A stretch of 18,833 bases of DNA from CAIUPE01 sp046092445 (lineage in GTDB: Bacteria > Pseudomonadota > Alphaproteobacteria > Rhizobiales > Beijerinckiaceae). The position numbers were made by a program, and so were the translations under genes. Each line of letters begins with the position of its first letter. The first letter of the stretch is position 1. Location: positions 1 through 18,833 of the forward strand of contig JBJTDR010000022.1 of assembly GCA_046092445.1 (NCBI GenBank), read 5' to 3'. The notes beneath the pieces were generated by a model. That model searched no databases, was not told the origin of the DNA, and saw only the letters and a program-made list of their open reading frames with translations. Below, in pieces: positions 16,264-18,833 of this stretch.

Positions 16264-17807
16264 TACCACGCGTCAGGTACGGCCGATTTTTTCCGGTCGA
16301 TCAGTTCCCTTAATTCCTCGTCTTTTGCCTGATCGAGCTCTGGTGCAACATAGTCCGCCAGAATCGTTTTCCATTTCCGGTTTGCGCGTACCTGAATGTC
16401 GAGTGATCCCTCATCCCGCCATTGCTCGAAGGCATTATTGTCGGATGTTTCAAAATCGTAGAACGCCGTCTCATAATTCCGCATCGTGTGCGCGGAACCG
16501 AGAAAATGCTTACCCGGCCCCACCTCAAGGAAAGCCTCATGGGCGAGCCCGTTATCATCAACCGGCAACCCCGCTGCGAGAATATGGAACGCGCCGCATT
16601 GTTCCGAATCCATGACAAATTTTTCGTAGGACATTGAGAGTGCACCTTCTGCCCATCCCGCGGCATGCAGAATGAAATTCGCACCGCACATGAACGCCGG
16701 CCACATCGAGTTTGCACTCTCGTATGCAGCTTGGGCATCGGGGATTTTGGACGCACAGAGATTTCCGCCGCATCGGAGCGGCACGCTAAGACGCCGTGCC
16801 AATTGCCCGATCGCAAAATAGGCTAAGGCTGGCTCCGGCGTTCCGAAGGTTGGCGCACCCGTTTTCAGCGACATGGACGAAAGAAAATTTCCCAGAATGG
16901 CCGGCGCTCCCGGTCGTTCCAATTGTGCCAGCGCGACACAGACCATGGCCTCGGCAAAGCATTGCGCCAAAGCGCCCGCCGTTGTCACAGGCCCCATGGC
17001 ACCACCCAGAATAAACGGCACACAGACAGGAGCCTGGTTGGCCGCGGCATACGTCCGAATCACACGGCTCGCCTCGCCGTCCAGCACGAGCGGCGAATTC
17101 ACATTCACATTGCCGAGGATCACGCAATTTTGGTCAACAAAATCTGCTCCGAACAGCACGCGGCAGAGCTCGATCGAGTCGGCCGCGCGCGGTGCGGTTG
17201 TTACCGACCCCATAAAGGCCTTGTCGGAATATTTGATGTGCGAATACACCATTTCGAGATGACGCTTGTTCACCGCGAGATCGACCGGTTCGCAGACGGT
17301 TCCACCGGAATGATGCAGATAGGGCGTCGAATAGGCGAGTTTAATGAAATTGTTGAAATCCTCGATCGTGCCGTAGCGTCGGCCCTTGTCGATATCGGTC
17401 ACGAAGGGCGAGCCATAGGCGGGCGAGAAAACCGTATTGTTCCCGCCGATCACGACAGACCGCGCCGGATTGCGGGCATGCTGCACGAATTCGCGCGGTG
17501 CTGTTTTCTGGATGATGGCGCGGACGAGGCCTTTCGGAAAAATAATCCTTTGACCGTCAATCTCCGCGCCCGCTGCCTTGAACAAGCGTAACGCATCGTC
17601 GTCGCCTCGGATCTCGAAGCCGACATCCTGCAACAGCCGGTCGGCCTCGTTCTCGATTGCAAGTAGCCCCTCTTCGGAGAGCATTTCATAGGGCGGAATT
17701 TGCCGGGTAATATACGCTGGTGCGACAGATCCGATCCTGCTTTTTTGCCGGGCATCACGGCCACCTGTGCGGACACGTCTTGTTGGCTCAGTCTCGGCAA
17801 CGCTCAT
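16260..17807 (-). CDS. Second MttB-family protein, non-pyrrolysine; candidate glycine betaine:corrinoid methyltransferase
   Basis: A 515-aa trimethylamine methyltransferase superfamily member, clearly diverged from the one at 3670-5250. It shares the basic tail (RTGGRDARQKSR, 13-24), the block CASKIPDAQAAYESA (351-365) and GPGKHFLGSAHTM (430-442). It also has SLKTGAPTFGTPE (313-325), and no in-frame amber codon. It lies among the carnitine genes, facing away from BKACE, so glycine betaine, the end product of that route, is a reasonable substrate; another methylated amine is possible. A corrinoid partner is required in the characterised enzymes and is not encoded here. The start is ATG 17807, since GGGAGTAGTG sits two bases upstream as in the paralogue. 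A GTG at 17810 would place the start inside that element. The TAA at 16262-16260 overlaps the stop of the convergent transporter. Confidence 0.9.
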   Translation of the reverse strand: MSVAETEPTRRVRTGGRDARQKSRIGSVAPAYITRQIPPYEMLSEEGLLAIENEADRLLQDVGFEIRGDDDALRLFKAAGAEIDGQRIIFPKGLVRAIIQKTAPREFVQHARNPARSVVIGGNNTVFSPAYGSPFVTDIDKGRRYGTIEDFNNFIKLAYSTPYLHHSGGTVCEPVDLAVNKRHLEMVYSHIKYSDKAFMGSVTTAPRAADSIELCRVLFGADFVDQNCVILGNVNVNSPLVLDGEASRVIRTYAAANQAPVCVPFILGGAMGPVTTAGALAQCFAEAMVCVALAQLERPGAPAILGNFLSSMSLKTGAPTFGTPEPALAYFAIGQLARRLSVPLRCGGNLCASKIPDAQAAYESANSMWPAFMCGANFILHAAGWAEGALSMSYEKFVMDSEQCGAFHILAAGLPVDDNGLAHEAFLEVGPGKHFLGSAHTMRNYETAFYDFETSDNNAFEQWRDEGSLDIQVRANRKWKTILADYVAPELDQAKDEELRELIDRKKSAVPDAWY

Positions 17808-17809
17808 CA

Positions 17810-17823
17810 CACTACTCCCCGAA
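17810..17823 (-). promoter_or_regulatory. Leader/RBS element of the second MttB homologue, shared with the first
   Basis: GGGAGTAGTG on the minus strand ends two bases before the ATG at 17807. This matches the decamer at 5253-5262 exactly, in sequence and spacing, and 13 of 14 positions when extended upstream. It decides the start in favour of ATG 17807 over GTG 17810. Confidence 0.6.
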
Positions 17824-18290
17824 TTTGGTCTGGTCGAGAGAGTATTGCACCGTCCACCTCATCTGTAACCCTGTCCGTGAATTTAATTATGGTCTCAAGT
17901 TCCCGTCAACAGACTACTCTGTTTGGCGTGATCCATCTCTGTTCTGCGCTCGTCGGCATAAGCCCAAAGCAAGACGAACAACGGCAATTCGAGGGCAATC
18001 CCGCTGACGGAAGCGGTAATTTGAACGCTTCCTCGTCGCACCAACAGGGTCCGCTTAGGATATATCCAGAGTTCGCAGTGCATCGCTGGCACACAACCTC
18101 TCTAAAGCGCTGACTCTACTCAGTGGGTCTGTCGTTCAATTTCTTCTCCTTATCCGTTATGGCTGAATGAAACGTCGGAAGCCAACCCGGTCTGGTCGCC
18201 TGCAATCAATCGACATTCTGTCGAAAAATTCATAGTGTCGAAAGAGATTGCATGAAAATTATCGTGCGGTTGAGTTAGGGGAAAGCGCAA
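17811..18290. other. 480-bp intergenic region between divergent MttB homologue and BKACE genes
   Basis: I find no gene I can support here. A 65-codon minus-strand frame (18092-17895) and an overlapping 62-codon one show no recognisable motif, and neither has a convincing ribosome site. The region should contain two divergent promoters. The right part carries the inverted repeat and extra half-site described at 18210-18241. The middle part (about 17900-18120) is unexplained and may be the remains of a lost gene. Confidence 0.5.
18210..18241. promoter_or_regulatory. Candidate operator upstream of BKACE: inverted repeat plus a third half-site
   Basis: TCGACA-TTC-TGTCGA (18210-18224) is a perfect inverted repeat with 6-bp arms and a 3-bp centre. 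A third copy of the half-site, TGTCGA, follows at 18236-18241, its start 17 bp after the previous one. The two direct copies share the longer TGTCGAAA. The cluster ends 49 bp before the BKACE ATG, where an operator would overlap or flank the promoter. Confidence 0.45.
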
Positions 18291-18833
18291 ATGTCGACCC
18301 AAGGAATAAACAACGAAATCATCATCAGCTGCGCAGTGACAGGTGCTGGCGACACGGTTGGCAAACATCCCGCCATCCCGGTTACCCCGCGGCAGATCGC
18401 TGACGCGGCGATCGAGGCAGCAAAAGCGGGTGCCGCGATTGCTCATCTGCATGTTCGTAATGTCGAAACTGGCAAGGCCGGACGCGATCTTGCTAATTAC
18501 CGCGAGGTAGTTAAGCTGATCCGTGACTCCGGCGTCGATATTGTGATCAACCTCACCGCTGGCATGGGTGGTGATTACGCCTATGACCCGAAAAATCCCG
18601 GCATTCCCGGCCCCGGCTCCGATTTGGCCGATGCGGCTGAACGCCTGGCGCATGTCGAAGAACTCCGCCCCGAAATCTGCACGCTTGATTGTGGCTCGCT
18701 CAATTTTGGCAATGGCGCGTTTCTCGCCACTGCCGATTTGCTCCGCGACATGGCGGCCCGCATCCAGAAAATGGGTGTAAAGCCCGAAATTGAAGCCTTT
18801 GAACTCGGCCATATCTGGCTAGCCAAGCAGTTG
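18291..18833 (+). CDS. cdhC: BKACE (DUF849) beta-keto acid cleavage enzyme, probable 3-dehydrocarnitine cleavage enzyme; C-terminus beyond right edge
   Basis: The first 181 codons of a zinc-dependent beta-keto acid cleavage enzyme. Seen: CAVTGAGDTVGKHPAIPVTP near the N-terminus, the zinc-ligand pair His52 and His54 in IAHLHVRN, and conserved NLTAGMGGDYAYDP and EICTLDCGSLNFG. The family has about 300 residues, so roughly 60 percent is visible. Family reaction: a beta-keto acid plus acetyl-CoA gives acetoacetate plus a new acyl-CoA. With carnitine dehydrogenase and a betainyl-CoA thioesterase close by, the likely substrate is 3-dehydrocarnitine, giving betainyl-CoA. In Pseudomonas aeruginosa the equivalent gene lies in the carnitine operon. 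ATG 18291 has AGGGGA about 8 nt upstream. Another BKACE substrate remains possible because the specificity-setting C-terminal part is missing. Confidence 0.9.
   Translation, partial: MSTQGINNEIIISCAVTGAGDTVGKHPAIPVTPRQIADAAIEAAKAGAAIAHLHVRNVETGKAGRDLANYREVVKLIRDSGVDIVINLTAGMGGDYAYDPKNPGIPGPGSDLADAAERLAHVEELRPEICTLDCGSLNFGNGAFLATADLLRDMAARIQKMGVKPEIEAFELGHIWLAKQL

Noticed and set aside
3670..17807. Pyrrolysine in the MttB homologues
   Set aside because: Neither frame contains an internal TAG; both are uninterrupted, so they belong to the non-pyrrolysine branch.
17895..18094. Short minus-strand frames between the second MttB homologue and BKACE
   Set aside because: No ribosome site, no recognised motif and overlapping frames of similar length; not reported as genes.
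18150..18812. 220-codon minus-strand open frame
   Set aside because: Antisense to the BKACE gene, whose zinc-site motif and ribosome site are convincing.
1..18833. Insertion sequences, CRISPR arrays, tRNA or rRNA genes, intrinsic terminators
   Set aside because: No transposase, terminal repeats, regular repeat-spacer pattern or RNA gene was recognised by reading; no GC-rich hairpin followed by a T-run was noticed at the gene ends.

Overview
The window reads as chromosome of an alphaproteobacterium, probably Rhizobiales close to Brucella/Ochrobactrum. This is inferred from moderate-to-high GC, codon use, and the family mix (non-pyrrolysine MttB-type methyltransferases, FAD/GcvT-fusion methylglycine dehydrogenases, BKACE, carnitine dehydrogenase). 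No rRNA, tRNA, CRISPR array, insertion sequence or phage gene was found. It looks like a catabolic island for quaternary amines.

Layout. (1) 1-5250, minus strand: a tight three-gene operon read right to left. It holds an MttB-family methyltransferase (3670-5250), an 806-aa FAD/GcvT demethylating dehydrogenase (1253-3673, GTGA overlap) and a second FAD/GcvT dehydrogenase cut by the left edge (1-1233). (2) 5375-6289, plus: a divergently placed LysR-type regulator wrecked by three stop codons and three frameshifts. (3) 6571-13634, plus: a five-gene operon with a Tat-exported oligopeptide-type binding protein, two permeases, a double-NBD ATPase and a CocE/NonD-type serine hydrolase. (4) 15079-13639, minus: L-carnitine dehydrogenase followed by a hotdog-fold (betainyl-CoA) thioesterase. 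(5) 15322-16263, plus: a DMT/EamA transporter. (6) 17807-16260, minus: a second MttB-family methyltransferase. (7) 18291 to the right edge, plus: a BKACE (DUF849) enzyme, very likely the dehydrocarnitine cleavage enzyme.

How the genes fit together (inference from family knowledge): L-carnitine is oxidised to 3-dehydrocarnitine (dehydrogenase). BKACE cleaves that with acetyl-CoA to betainyl-CoA plus acetoacetate, and the thioesterase releases glycine betaine. One or both MttB homologues could move a methyl from betaine to a corrinoid protein, giving dimethylglycine. The FAD/folate dehydrogenases could take dimethylglycine to sarcosine and glycine, passing one-carbon units to tetrahydrofolate. 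The ABC transporter and its hydrolase may feed the route, for example with an acylated or peptidic precursor; that link is the least certain.

Most notable: two diverged, pyrrolysine-free MttB paralogues that share a nearly identical leader, with no corrinoid protein or corrinoid:THF methyltransferase gene in the window; the decayed regulator and absence of any intact one; candidate operators in the divergent promoters; and co-location of a peptide-type importer plus CocE hydrolase with carnitine genes.
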